This document shows positions 46,766-56,401 of a stretch of DNA of 64,000 bases, piece by piece. Made by a program: the position numbers and the translations under genes. The stretch is from Gammaproteobacteria bacterium. Its GTDB lineage: Bacteria > Pseudomonadota > Gammaproteobacteria > Competibacterales > Competibacteraceae. The first letter of the stretch is position 1. Each line of letters starts with the position of its first letter. Where the stretch lies: positions 1,153,501 through 1,217,500 of the forward strand of contig JACKNC010000001.1 in the NCBI GenBank assembly GCA_024235095.1, given 5' to 3'. The notes beneath the pieces were generated by a model. The model worked only from the letters and a program-made list of their open reading frames with translations. It searched no databases and was not told where the DNA came from.

Positions 46766-47617
46766 TCAATCCTTCTTGCGGCGACTCATAAATAGCAGCC
46801 GCTCAAACAAATGCACATCCTGCTCATTCTTCAGCAACGCCCCATACAGTGGCGGAATCAGCTTCCGCTGGTCACCGCGCAAGGCTTCGGGCGGGATGTC
46901 TTCGGCGACCAATAGTTTGATCCAGTCCAGCAATTCCGAAGTAGAAGGTCGCTTTTTCAGACCCGGCGCCTCGCGAATTTCGAAGAACGCTTCCAACGCC
47001 TCGCTCAGCAACCGTTTCTTCAAATCCGGATAATGCACCCGCACGATTTGTTCCATGGTTTCCTTGTCGGGAAAGCGGATGTAATGGAAAAAGCAACGGC
47101 GCAGGAAGGCGTCCGGCAATTCCTTCTCATTGTTGCTGGTGATAATAATGATTGGACGGTGGTGGGCCTTGACGGTCTGCCGCGTCTCGTAGACATAGAA
47201 CTCCATACGGTCGAGTTCCAACAGCAGGTCATTCGGAAATTCAATATCAGCTTTGTCGATCTCATCGATCAGCAACACCGGTTGCACGTCGGCGGTAAAT
47301 GCTTCCCACAATTTACCCTTGACGATGTAGTTGCTAATGTCATGCACTCGCCCTTCGCCCAGTTGGGAATCGCGCAGCCGCGAGACAGCATCGTATTCAT
47401 ACAACCCTTGCTGGGCCTTGACGGTCGACTTGATATGCCACTGGATAAACGGACGGTTGAGGGCAAGGGCGACTTCCTCGGCCAACTGGGTCTTGCCAGT
47501 GCCCGGCTCGCCTTTCACCAACAGGGGCCGACCCAGGGTTACGGCAGCGTTCACCGCCATCATCAGATCATCAGTGGCAACATAGCGTTCGGTGCCATGA
47601 AAGCGGCCTTCGGTCAT
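46766..47617 (-). CDS. MoxR-type AAA+ ATPase
   Basis: The 283-residue AAA+ protein has Walker A GEPGTGKTQLAEEVA, Walker B VLLIDEIDKADIEFPNDLLL and sensor motifs IIITSNNEKELPDAFLRRC (sensor 1 and arginine finger). It belongs to the MoxR family that works with VWA proteins. The downstream VWA gene follows after 62 nt. An AAGGAG ribosome site precedes the ATG. Confidence 0.93.
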   Translation of the reverse strand: MTEGRFHGTERYVATDDLMMAVNAAVTLGRPLLVKGEPGTGKTQLAEEVALALNRPFIQWHIKSTVKAQQGLYEYDAVSRLRDSQLGEGRVHDISNYIVKGKLWEAFTADVQPVLLIDEIDKADIEFPNDLLLELDRMEFYVYETRQTVKAHHRPIIIITSNNEKELPDAFLRRCFFHYIRFPDKETMEQIVRVHYPDLKKRLLSEALEAFFEIREAPGLKKRPSTSELLDWIKLLVAEDIPPEALRGDQRKLIPPLYGALLKNEQDVHLFERLLFMSRRKKD

Positions 47618-47891
47618 CTGGAGTCTCCTTGGAATGCGGGCGGCGACAAAAAGTCATATTGCCGCTCATTATAAAAAAATGCTTCATTATTCTTTATGTT
47701 TGGATTGCTGCTTCTGCTATGGTTAAGCATGGACAGCATTGATAGCGGGTAAGTTTAACAGGCAAACCGGATGTCGCCGCATTCCGCGAAAGCTGATCCA
47801 TGCATTTTCAATATAATAAGTTTCATGGAGCCATACCAACCGCATCCGACCAAGCGCCACGCCCCTATCCCCTGACTGGAGGATTGTACCG
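47618..47891. other. Divergent intergenic region between moxR-like gene and cysK
   Basis: It holds the outward-facing promoters of both genes. I see no gene and no clear operator; a GGAGG ribosome site for cysK lies at 47878-47882. Confidence 0.4.
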
Positions 47892-48809
47892 ATGAAAGCA
47901 CGCAACATTCTCGAAACGATAGGCAATACCCCTCATGTCCGCGTCAACCGGTTGTTTGCCAACCGCAAGGTCGAGGTCTGGATGAAATTGGAGCGGGCTA
48001 ACCCTGGTGGTAGCATCAAGGATCGCATTGGATTAGCCATGATTGAAGACGCCGAAGAACGCGGCTTACTCAAACCTGGCACGGTGATGGTCGAACCGAC
48101 CTCGGGTAACACCGGCATCGGTTTAGCCATGGTCGCCGCCGCCAAGGGCTATCGACTGATCCTAACCATGCCGGAATCGATGTCGTTGGAACGGCGGCGC
48201 TATCTAGCGGCGCTCGGCGCGGAGCTGGTGCTGACACCCAAGGAGAAGGGGATGCCGGGCGCTATTGAGAAAGCGCAGGAGCTGCTGGAAAGCACGCCCA
48301 ACGCCTGGATGCCGCAGCAGTTCGAAAATCCCGCCAATGTGGAAATCCACCGCCGCGCCACGGCGCAGGAAATCCTCTCCGACTTTCCAGAAGGATTCGA
48401 TTTCATGATTACCGGAGTCGGCACCGGCGGCCATATCACCGGCTGCGCCGAAGTGTTGAAGGAAAAATTCCCGCATCTGAAGGTGTTGGCGGTTGAACCT
48501 TCGGCCTCGCCGGTCCTAAGCGGCGGCCAGCGCGGTCCGCACCCAATTCAGGGGATTGGCGCTGGTTTTATACCCAAGGTGCTAAATACGCAAATCCTGG
48601 ACGGCGTCATTCAGGTCGCCCATGAGGATGCCTTTAAGTACGCTGTCCGTTGCGTCAAGGAGGAAGGCATTTTCATTGGCATCTCCTCGGGCGCATCGCT
48701 GGCAGCAATTGCGCAAAAGTTGCCGGAGATTCCTGATGGCAGCCGGATTTTGACGTTCTGCTATGATACCGGCGAGCGTTATCTGTCAGTGGCGGGGTTG
48801 TTTGACTAA
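47892..48809 (+). CDS. cysK: Cysteine synthase (O-acetylserine sulfhydrylase)
   Basis: This PLP enzyme makes cysteine from O-acetylserine and sulfide. The 305-residue protein has the PLP lysine at Lys43 in NPGGSIKDR, the substrate loop PTSGNTGIGLA, the glycine-rich phosphate loop GVGTGGHITG, and a C-terminal GISSGASLAA. A cysM-type assignment is possible because the protein is slightly short, but the sequence looks like CysK. It stands alone between divergent and tandem neighbours. Confidence 0.92.
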   Translation: MKARNILETIGNTPHVRVNRLFANRKVEVWMKLERANPGGSIKDRIGLAMIEDAEERGLLKPGTVMVEPTSGNTGIGLAMVAAAKGYRLILTMPESMSLERRRYLAALGAELVLTPKEKGMPGAIEKAQELLESTPNAWMPQQFENPANVEIHRRATAQEILSDFPEGFDFMITGVGTGGHITGCAEVLKEKFPHLKVLAVEPSASPVLSGGQRGPHPIQGIGAGFIPKVLNTQILDGVIQVAHEDAFKYAVRCVKEEGIFIGISSGASLAAIAQKLPEIPDGSRILTFCYDTGERYLSVAGLFD

Positions 48810-49051
48810 GTCACAGTCATACCGAATACCGAGTTGCAGGAGTCGGCTTGCAGGCGATAATCCATTGGATCACCAACAAGCCAGTTCCTGCAAAAGCTCA
48901 ATTTCTATTGAGCAGCGGTATAACAATCAATCATCATTTATTCTTTCGTAGGAGAATTGGAGCTAAAAGGTGACCGCTTTGTCATCTTCGCCATCCAGGT
49001 CAACTAACGATAAACTTCTAGGATAAGTACGACCAACCAAGCGGGGAAAAC
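48810..49051. other. Intergenic region between cysK and the STAS gene
   Basis: I see no gene or clear hairpin terminator. A GGGG-rich ribosome site precedes the STAS ATG at 49052. Confidence 0.35.
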
Positions 49052-49387
49052 ATGATGGATATTCAGGAACAACGCCAGGGTAATATCATTGTGCTGGGGC
49101 CAGTGGGCCGATTGGATAGCTTGAACTGTCGCGAATTCGAAAGCCGCCTGTTGAGTGCGCTCAATGAGAGCGGCAAGGTGTTGGTGGATTGCGCGGCGCT
49201 GGAATACATCAGCAGCGCCGGGTTACGGGTCCTGCTGGTCGCGGCCAAGCAGGCGCGCGCCGCCAATGGTCAACTAGCTCTGGCTGCGCTGCGCGACAAC
49301 CCGCGCGAGGTGTTCGATATCAGCGGATTTTCGGCGATTTTCTCTATCCACTCGACGGTCGAGACCGCAATCGCTTCTTTCGGCTAA
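49052..49387 (+). CDS. STAS-domain anti-sigma factor antagonist-like protein
   Basis: The 111-residue single STAS domain resembles RsbV/SpoIIAA: IIVLGPVGRLDSLNCREFES, then LVDCAALEYISSAGLRVLLV. The Ser at 54/55 (ISSAG) is the position phosphorylated in partner-switch antagonists. It lies 38 nt upstream of a Hanks-type kinase gene, and a SpoIIE-type phosphatase gene lies convergent after that. Kinase, phosphatase and substrate could therefore form one switch. Confidence 0.9.
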   Translation: MMDIQEQRQGNIIVLGPVGRLDSLNCREFESRLLSALNESGKVLVDCAALEYISSAGLRVLLVAAKQARAANGQLALAALRDNPREVFDISGFSAIFSIHSTVETAIASFG

Positions 49388-49425
49388 TCGCACACTCCGC
49401 GGGTTGCTTTGCGAGGAAGACCGCC

Positions 49426-51519
49426 ATGCTGCGAACGGGCCAACATCTGGGCGCTTATCGTATCGAAACCCTGCTCGGTCGTGGCGCTATGGGTATGGTT
49501 TATCGGGGCGTCCGTCTCAGCGATAACCAGCCAGTCGCCATTAAGACGGTGCATACCGATCTGTTGGTGGGACCGGAGCGAGAAGCGATACTGAGTCGGT
49601 TTCGCCAGGAGGCCGCAATTGGCATGCGCCTGCGTCATCCCCTGATTGTGCGGATCCATGATTACGGGGAGCAGGACGAGATTCTCTATTTGACCATGCA
49701 GCTGATCGAAGGTCAGGAACTCGGGCAGTTGCTGGAACAGCAGCCAACGCTGCCGTTGCGCATGAATCTGGCCATCGTACTCCAGATATTGAGCGCCCTG
49801 GCCTATGCTCACGGGCAAGGCGTCATTCACCGCGACATCAAACCGTCAAATATCCTGGTTCGTCGCGACTACACGATCGCCTTGACCGATTTCGGCATCG
49901 CCCATATCCATGGTTCCGAACTGACGCATACCGGCGAATTGCTCGGGTCGCCATTGTACATGCCGCCAGAGCAATTGCGTGGGGAATCGGTCGATGAGCG
50001 CGCCGACCTGTTTTCAGTGGGAGTGGTGTTTTATTACCTGTTGACGCATCGTAAGCCATTTGTCGCCGATTCATTAGCCGCGCTCATGCACAAGGTTCTA
50101 CAGGAAGAGCCTGCGCCGCCCTCAGCCATCAACCGTGAATTACCCACAGTATTCGACGGCCTGCTGCAGCGAGCGCTGGCCAAGCGTTCGGCCCAGCGCT
50201 TTAAGAACGCGCGCGAATTCGCCGCGGCGCTGCGCCAGGCGCGGATCAATGCGCTGGAAGCCACGGTGGCGTTGTCCGCCAAGGGCGAAAAGGCAAAATC
50301 AGCCGTCCTGCCTGCCCAGTCTGATCAGGAACAATCCACCATCGTCATTCTGACCACCGAGACACTGGTTGAGCAGATGGCGGCCTTGATGCAACAGTGT
50401 TTGATGGAACGGGCCACTCGACCGCGACTTCAGCAGCTGGCGGAACAGTTTGACCGGTGGTTTGCCCTGAAAGCGCGCGTACCGTCGCAAATGAAAAGTA
50501 ATGTTGCAGGACAACGCCTGCAGGAATGGTGCGCTGGCGAGACGTTGATGGCTCTGGTTGAACGGATTCACCACGACGCGCCCCTTCCAGGGCAAGTCCT
50601 GGTTGAAGCGCGCGGCGACTGGCTGGAGCTGATCGGGTTGTTTGCGCTACTCCGTGATGCGGCGCATCGACTCGGCCTGGCGTCAACCCTGGATGCGGCG
50701 CGCGATCAGATGATCCAGGAACTGACCAGCGCAGTTTTCCACTACTCGAATGCATTAAATCGGTTGCTATTCAGTGAAGATAACCCCCAGCTGATCCGTA
50801 TTTCTGCGGATTTCACCCGGCTGGAATTATTACAGTTGGCTCTGGAGGAATTAGGCGCTGATGTTGAAATGCGCACCATGCAGCAGACGCTGTTGCTGTT
50901 CGCAAATCAGGTCATGAGCAAAATCAATGCACTGATCCGTCAGTTTCTCGACAGTCAGGATCCATTAGCGCGTTTCGAGGTAACGAGTCTGCTGATCGAA
51001 GTTGAGGAAATGATTGTATTGGCGGAGCGTCTGCTCGAATGGGGCGCGGGAACCGCCGCTGTGGAAGCGGTCGGGCCAGGCGGGACGACAATGACCGAGT
51101 TTCTCGGAAGCACCCAGGCGTTGGGCCGGTTGCTCGCCGATGAATTGATTCAGCAATTCGAACAGGAGCGAAGCCGTGTGATGGAGCCTGGGGAGTCTGC
51201 TTTCGTCTTCGGTCAAGCCATTTTTGTGGGTCGACTACGCCAACTGGGATTGCTCTACCGATTCGCCGCGCGTCTGGAACCCAGTGTGCAAATCGAGTCC
51301 CTGCACCAATTAACAGCTGAAGTCTATCGCTGTTTGGAGCAACTGACTGAAAAATTGCTGACGACCCTGGAAATGCTGGATCCTCAGCAATCGGTGGCTA
51401 CCACGAATCTATTGTGGGTGCGTTTGTCGGTGGTTGCTGAACTGGCCGAGCAGTTTTCCTGGCGGGAATTGCACCAGCGCATTCTGGTGGCCATTCGCCA
51501 CCGGGTCATCGCGGTTTAA
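49426..51519 (+). CDS. Hanks-type serine/threonine protein kinase
   Basis: The ATG at 49426 has GAGGAAG upstream and opens the kinase domain (MLRTGQHLGAYRIETLLGRG); the longer frame from 49189 overlaps the STAS gene out of phase. The 697-residue protein has the Gly loop GRGAMGMVY, Lys40 (VAIKTV), HRDIKPSN with Asp137 and DFG at 155-157. The kinase domain covers about residues 1-275; the remaining 420 residues are helical and have no TM helix or PASTA repeats. It probably phosphorylates the STAS neighbour. Its 3' end overlaps the convergent phosphatase gene by 14 bp. Confidence 0.92.
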   Translation: MLRTGQHLGAYRIETLLGRGAMGMVYRGVRLSDNQPVAIKTVHTDLLVGPEREAILSRFRQEAAIGMRLRHPLIVRIHDYGEQDEILYLTMQLIEGQELGQLLEQQPTLPLRMNLAIVLQILSALAYAHGQGVIHRDIKPSNILVRRDYTIALTDFGIAHIHGSELTHTGELLGSPLYMPPEQLRGESVDERADLFSVGVVFYYLLTHRKPFVADSLAALMHKVLQEEPAPPSAINRELPTVFDGLLQRALAKRSAQRFKNAREFAAALRQARINALEATVALSAKGEKAKSAVLPAQSDQEQSTIVILTTETLVEQMAALMQQCLMERATRPRLQQLAEQFDRWFALKARVPSQMKSNVAGQRLQEWCAGETLMALVERIHHDAPLPGQVLVEARGDWLELIGLFALLRDAAHRLGLASTLDAARDQMIQELTSAVFHYSNALNRLLFSEDNPQLIRISADFTRLELLQLALEELGADVEMRTMQQTLLLFANQVMSKINALIRQFLDSQDPLARFEVTSLLIEVEEMIVLAERLLEWGAGTAAVEAVGPGGTTMTEFLGSTQALGRLLADELIQQFEQERSRVMEPGESAFVFGQAIFVGRLRQLGLLYRFAARLEPSVQIESLHQLTAEVYRCLEQLTEKLLTTLEMLDPQQSVATTNLLWVRLSVVAELAEQFSWRELHQRILVAIRHRVIAV

Positions 51520-53356
51520 GGCCCGCTGGTTTCAAGGATTCCTGAGCGGGTCCTCGATACGCCAGCGCCAACAGGGTCAAATCATCAGCGGGCGGCGCGC
51601 CGTCTGCGAAAGTCTGTACCGCTTTAGTGACGGTGGCGATGAGCGACTGGGGATTGTCCGGCGCCAGCGCTAATGTCGCCTCAAGGCGATGGGTCGTGAA
51701 TTCCTCGTTGCGTGGGTTAATCGCCTCGGTCACGCCATCCGTGTAAAACAGTAGGCGCTCGCCCGGCTCCAGGACGAGACGCCCCTCAGCGAAGGGCAAG
51801 TCGCCGATGATCCCCAACGCCATGCCGCCGGTCAAGGGCAGCGCCGTCACCGTGCGATCGGCGGCGATACGGTAGGGAGGATTGTGCCCGGCGTTGGCAT
51901 AGCGAAATTCCCCACTGACCGGATCAAGCGTTCCATAGCATACAGTGACGAACATCGCCGTCGCATTGTCCTCGCTCAACAAGGCGTTTGCTTGTTCCAT
52001 GCAGCACCCTGGGTCTGGCACGATTTGCGCAACGGCATGAATGACGGTGCGGGCGACCGCCATGAATAGCGCGGCGGCGACGCCCTTGTCCGATACGTCG
52101 GCGATGACCAGTCCTAAACGGCCATCAGGCAGATCAAAGAAATCGTAAAAATCGCCGCCTACTTCACCAAACGGGTGCAATTCAGCAAATAAATCAAACG
52201 CTGCTCTTTTCGGAAAACTGGCCGGCAGCAACGAACGCTGAATGCTTGCCGCGATGTGTAACTCCTGGCGCAGCTTGGTCAATTGGCTGCGCGCGACCTG
52301 GGCCTGATGAAACTGCTCAACGGTATTGGCCAGACGACCAATTTCATCGTCACGGGAGGAATTGGCGGTCAGCTTCGGCATGCGGGCATCGCCGCGACCC
52401 AGAGCGTTGAGAACGCCAATGACCTGATTCAGTGGACAGAACGCCCGGCGCAATGACCAATGCAGTCCTCCCAGAAACAAGGTAAGCGCAACAATGACGC
52501 TGCCATGCGAAAGAGCGTCCAGCAGAATATCCCGCCAGTAGGCTGTGGTAATATCCTCGATAGTGAGCAAAATCACTGCCTTCTCGCCAAACAAATCCTG
52601 CAAGGGCAATCCAGCAACTGTGTAGACTCGACCCTCATAGGATTCATTACGAACCCGGCGGTCGTGGTGAGGCGTCAATTGATTGGCCAAGCGTTGCCAT
52701 AATGTCGGATCGGTGCCTTGATCCAGGGCGCCGTTGTCGTACTGGAAAAACGCTGGCGCGTTGACGCTAGCGGCGAAAGCCGGCAGCAGGTGATCGACAT
52801 GCAGATACAGCGTGCTGATCGCGGTGGGGCCTGTTCGATCTAACAATGGAAAGGCGACAGCCAGGCTGTAATGGCCAGCACGCAACGGAACGAGTCCCAG
52901 AAGAGGTTGACCCGCGCGGAGTGTAGCGTCGATCAACTGTGGAGACAGTACGCGCGGCTTGGCTGGATCAGATGAGCCATCCTTTATAAAATCGTCGTTT
53001 TCGGTACTGAAGAATAGATTGCCATTCAAGATGACGGTTTCAAAGGAAATCGGCGGAGCACTGGTTTGCAAGTTGGCGACGAATTCCACCAGACTCCGCG
53101 CGTAACCGGCGCGATCGCGCTGCGTCAGCGTGCGTAATGCCTCTTGATTGCGGGTAATCGTCGGAATCAGGGATGTCAGGCGTTGCAATTCAGCGCTGGC
53201 AATGCCGTTCCAGGTGTTTTGGTAGCCCGTCAGCAGCATTTCCTGGTAGCGGCGTTCGGCCTCCCATTCACGTAACCGTCCTTCCAGCATCAGGCCACCG
53301 GCCACGACGATGAAAGAAAGCGTGACGCTCAGGGTGATGCGGGTGCGCAATTTCAT
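51506..53356 (-). CDS. SpoIIE-type PP2C phosphatase with membrane sensor and HAMP domain
   Basis: The 616-residue protein starts with a TM helix (LSVTLSFIVVAGGLML), then a periplasmic sensor region to about residue 285, then a second TM helix (GSVIVALTLFLGGLHW). HAMP (about 305-365) follows, then a PP2C SpoIIE domain (about 370-605) with GEVGGDFYDFFDLP, LGLVIADVSDKGVAAALFM and VTVCYGTLDP. It is RsbU-like and would dephosphorylate a STAS protein. Its start overlaps the GNAT gene stop (ATGA). Confidence 0.92.
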   Translation of the reverse strand: MKLRTRITLSVTLSFIVVAGGLMLEGRLREWEAERRYQEMLLTGYQNTWNGIASAELQRLTSLIPTITRNQEALRTLTQRDRAGYARSLVEFVANLQTSAPPISFETVILNGNLFFSTENDDFIKDGSSDPAKPRVLSPQLIDATLRAGQPLLGLVPLRAGHYSLAVAFPLLDRTGPTAISTLYLHVDHLLPAFAASVNAPAFFQYDNGALDQGTDPTLWQRLANQLTPHHDRRVRNESYEGRVYTVAGLPLQDLFGEKAVILLTIEDITTAYWRDILLDALSHGSVIVALTLFLGGLHWSLRRAFCPLNQVIGVLNALGRGDARMPKLTANSSRDDEIGRLANTVEQFHQAQVARSQLTKLRQELHIAASIQRSLLPASFPKRAAFDLFAELHPFGEVGGDFYDFFDLPDGRLGLVIADVSDKGVAAALFMAVARTVIHAVAQIVPDPGCCMEQANALLSEDNATAMFVTVCYGTLDPVSGEFRYANAGHNPPYRIAADRTVTALPLTGGMALGIIGDLPFAEGRLVLEPGERLLFYTDGVTEAINPRNEEFTTHRLEATLALAPDNPQSLIATVTKAVQTFADGAPPADDLTLLALAYRGPAQESLKPAGLKPR

Positions 53357-54108
53357 GGCGGGAGGGGACGCGCATAACGCAGGCGCAGAACGTTCTGTTC
53401 CATAGCAGCAGCATAACCCCAGTAACCGGCTGCCAGCAGACGCCGTTGCTCAGCCATCGCGGAAACTTCGATGGTCACGACACTGGCGGGATCGAGAGAC
53501 GATGAACCGCGCAGATCGGCATGGAGCAGATAGCGAAGCTGATCGCCGCTGAGCCACTTGACGCCTTTGATCCGCAACCCAACCGCCAGCAGATTACGCC
53601 AACTGTACGGATTACCGGGCGCGGAAACCGCAGCAACCTGCCAGCGATGAACGACATGGGCCAATTCCAAGCGCCACTCGCACAAACGGCGATGCAAGCC
53701 GTTGCCGCGCCATTCGGGCCGCACCGCCACTCCGATCAACTGGGCCATCCGGTTCCATTCGCTGGCCGGCAGACCCAGATCCTCAAGGAACCGGTCATAG
53801 CGGTAATCCGGCCCTGCCGGTAAGCCCAGAATCCCATAGGCGATCAATCGATCCCCGGCGAACACGCCCAGGGTGTGTCCTTCGCCGTTGAAATGGTGGG
53901 CAAAAAAAGCCTCGGAGTCCACGCGCACCAGTCCCGGCTCCGGCACTCTGCGCAACGCTTCCTGATGGATATCCTGCACTTCAGCCAGCGCAGCTGATTC
54001 CAGCAGGCGAGCAAAAAAGGGAACCTGCACCGGTTGGCCGTCTCGCCGGGTAAGCAGTCCGATGCGGCGAAAGTCAGTCGGGACTTCAATCCGGTGATCA
54101 AGACTCAT
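53353..54108 (-). CDS. GNAT-family N-acetyltransferase
   Basis: The 251-residue protein has the GNAT acetyl-CoA loop AQLIGVAVRPEWRGNGLHRR near the middle and a beta-strand-helix arrangement typical of the family. The C-terminal third is longer than a minimal GNAT domain. The substrate is unknown. It is translationally coupled both to the interrupted ABC_sub_bind gene upstream and to the phosphatase gene downstream, so it belongs to the same signalling or stress operon. Confidence 0.82.
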   Translation of the reverse strand: MSLDHRIEVPTDFRRIGLLTRRDGQPVQVPFFARLLESAALAEVQDIHQEALRRVPEPGLVRVDSEAFFAHHFNGEGHTLGVFAGDRLIAYGILGLPAGPDYRYDRFLEDLGLPASEWNRMAQLIGVAVRPEWRGNGLHRRLCEWRLELAHVVHRWQVAAVSAPGNPYSWRNLLAVGLRIKGVKWLSGDQLRYLLHADLRGSSSLDPASVVTIEVSAMAEQRRLLAAGYWGYAAAMEQNVLRLRYARPLPP

Positions 54109-54424
54109 TCCAGCACCTCGGCATAATTGAGGATCGCCAGTGGCGGGTAAAGATCCAGTTGGCGAGCGACCGGCAACTTGACGAAATAGGTGAGGCGATG
54201 GAGGGTTTCAATCGGAATATCCCAGGGCTTTTGGTTCTGGAGCAAGATTTGCTCAACCTTGAAGGCGGTGAAACGACCCAGATGCCAGTAGGGTGCCACC
54301 AGCCCAAGGATGATGGGGCTATCGAAAATGGGACGCTCGGTGGCGGCGAATACCGGCAGGTGGTGACGCAATGCCTCGCGCGTCAGTGTTTGGCGATGTT
54401 CGCCAATGAAGGTATCCGGTCCTA
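54105..54424 (-). pseudogene. ABC_sub_bind periplasmic protein, C-terminal piece after IS insertion
   Basis: The last about 105 codons of the gene split by the IS630 element read from GPDTFIGEHRQTLTREAL through HHLPVFAATERPIFDSPIIL to LDLYPPLAILNYAEVLE. Joining it to the piece at 55668-56399 across one copy of TA restores the frame exactly. The stop overlaps the GNAT start by 4 nt. With the IS in place this part has no natural start. Confidence 0.88.
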
Positions 54425-55596
54425 GTGGGCTGACACAGAAGTTTTGACAGGTTCAGAGGTTTCTAGGTCCACCGGGGTTTCAGAAGATTTCAAGGGAGGA
54501 TAGAGGCGCTTGAGTTTGACCCGGGCCAAGTCGGTGCCGAACTGCCAGTGGATTTTGGTCTGACGTAGGTTGCGTGGGCCTTGCCAAGCGGCGATTTCCT
54601 TCCGCAAAGTTTCGAGGTTCGCAATGCGGCGATTCAAACACTGGCCGGCGAGAACAGCGAACTCACATTCCGCCATATTGAGCCAACTGCCATGCTTGGG
54701 GGTGTAATGAAATTCGAGCTTGCGGGTGATCCGGCGGGCTTCCTCTGGAGAAAAGACACTATACAAGGCCGCAGGAGTGTGGGTATTGAGGTTATCCACG
54801 ACCAACCGGATTCGCTCCGCCTTCGGAAAGTACACATCAACGAGTTGCTGCATTTGCTGGGCAAAATCGCGTTTGGTGCGCTGTTTCGTGACATTAACAT
54901 GACGCCACCCGCGCAAGGGTTGTACGAATAGAAATAAATTGGCGGTGCCTTCGCGTTTGTATTCACAGTCATAGCGCGCCGGTTGACCCGGGCGGGCGGG
55001 TTGAGGACAGCGGGTTTCGCTGGTCAATTGCACCGGACTTTCATCGAAGCACACTTGGGGGTATTGAGGATCATCGGGTTCGGCGTACAGGTCCAACACA
55101 TCCTCCATATGCCAAACATAATCGGGACTGACACTGGGAATACACCATTCTTGACGTTGCCAGGGTTTGAGGTCGTTTTTTTAAGGATGCGCCGCACACT
55201 CTCACGGGAAATGGCTTCGATGGGCCGGAGTTCCATGAAGCGGTCCGCTAACAATTGGAGAGTCCACTGACAACGGCCAGCGGGCGGGGTACTACAGGCC
55301 AAGGCGACCAGAAAGGCGGCCTGTTTGCCGGTCAAGGCCGGGGGCAAACCGACTCGTGGCCGCTCGCTTAACGCCGCCAGCAACCCTTCGTCGACAAACC
55401 GTTGACGGGTACGATGAACGGTCGAAATCCCCAAGTGAAGGCTTTGGGCAATGGCCTCATCCGTCGCCCCTTCCGCAGCCTGCAGCAACACATGGGCACG
55501 GGCAACCTTGCGCGCCGCTGCCTTGCCTTTATGAATGACCTTCAGCAGGTCTTCCCGCTCCTCTTCAGTTAGATCAACCAGATACTTGTGGGCCAT
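54422..55596 (-). CDS. IS630-family transposase, two frames joined by a -1 shift
   Basis: The start is the ATG at 55596 (MAHKYLVDLTEEEREDLLKV). The first frame carries the helix-turn-helix (TDEAIAQSLHLGISTVHRTR). At an A7 tract near 55190 (CTTAAAAAAACG) the second frame takes over as KKNDLKPWQRQEWCIPSV and has the DDE motifs VCFDESPVQL, IRLVVDNLNTHTPA and FHYTPKHGSWLNMAECEF. A -1 slip on the A tract would give the full protein; this could be programmed or a one-base loss. The stop TAG is made of the target TA plus the next host base. Confidence 0.82.
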
Positions 55597-55667
55597 GGTG
55601 ATTCCTCCTGTTGATCTCAACCATAGGGCACCCACCGCTACCTGTCAAAACTTCTGTGTCAGCCCAC
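54425..55667 (-). mobile_element. IS630-family insertion sequence at a TA target
   Basis: Terminal inverted repeats GTGGGCTGACACAGAAG and CTTCTGTGTCAGCCCAC bound 1243 bp, with TA on both sides (54423-54424 and 55668-55669). This element differs from the other IS630 copies at 29-33 kb. The insertion lies inside the ABC_sub_bind gene. Confidence 0.93.
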
Positions 55668-56399
55668 TAGATAAAGGAATTGCGGTTCCCGCATGACCAG
55701 GCGGTTGACCAGATCAGGCAAAGCATCGGGGTCGGGACGTCCTTCGCGATTCAGGGGGACGGACTCGGCGAGCAATTCAAAATCCAGATACTGGGCGGCG
55801 CGCTGCAATTCGCCAATGTTAATAACGGAATTAGGTTCGGTGGGATTGTACAGTACGGCCAGCCGCTTCATGGAGCGATAGGCGCGCATGGCCTTGATTT
55901 GCGCTTCCACGGGAACGGTATGGGTAGTGCCGGTGACATTGCGTTCGGATGAGGCGAAGGCAGGGACGATGCGCGATTCCACTGGGTAAGCGACCATGGT
56001 GAAGACCACGGGGATGTCAGTTAAATAACGAGCTGGATCAACCCGGTCATAGGGACCGACCACGCCCAAGGTTAGCGGGGTGCCCCAGGTATAGACCAGG
56101 TCCGGTTTGAGTTGCCGGGCTTCGGCGACCAGTTCTGGAATCCGGGTCGGGTCCTGGCCGGCGTCACGGACGATCAGATCGAAAGGTAATTGATGTTCCG
56201 CAAGGTAGGCTCTGAAACCGGCTTCCACCTGTGTTTCGCCGCGCCAGAGCAGCATCAGGATCCGAAAGCGTTGACCCTCGGCTTCCCGGACGCTCCCTTC
56301 CGATGAGAGCGGATTGGGGTGAAGAGGCTGGCTGGCAACGACGCTGCCCGTCAATATCAACAGCATGATCGGCAACAGGAAGAGGTAGCGTCGAGGCAT
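55668..56399 (-). pseudogene. ABC_sub_bind periplasmic protein, N-terminal piece interrupted by IS
   Basis: A signal peptide (MPRRYLFLLPIMLLILTGSV) is followed by ILMLLWRGETQVEAGFRAYL, LKPDLVYTWGTPLTLGV, ERNVTGTTHTVPVEAQIKAM and RLAVLYNPTEPNS. These are typical of the ABC_sub_bind (PF04392) solute-binding family. The frame breaks at the IS630 insertion after EPQFLYL. The restored protein would be 349 residues. No ABC permease or ATPase gene is adjacent, so it may have acted as a ligand sensor for the nearby membrane proteins. Confidence 0.9.
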
Positions 56400-56401
56400 G
56401 A

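Noticed and set aside
49189..49425. N-terminal extension of the Hanks kinase
   Set aside because: It overlaps the STAS gene in another phase, while ATG 49426 has a ribosome site and begins the kinase fold.
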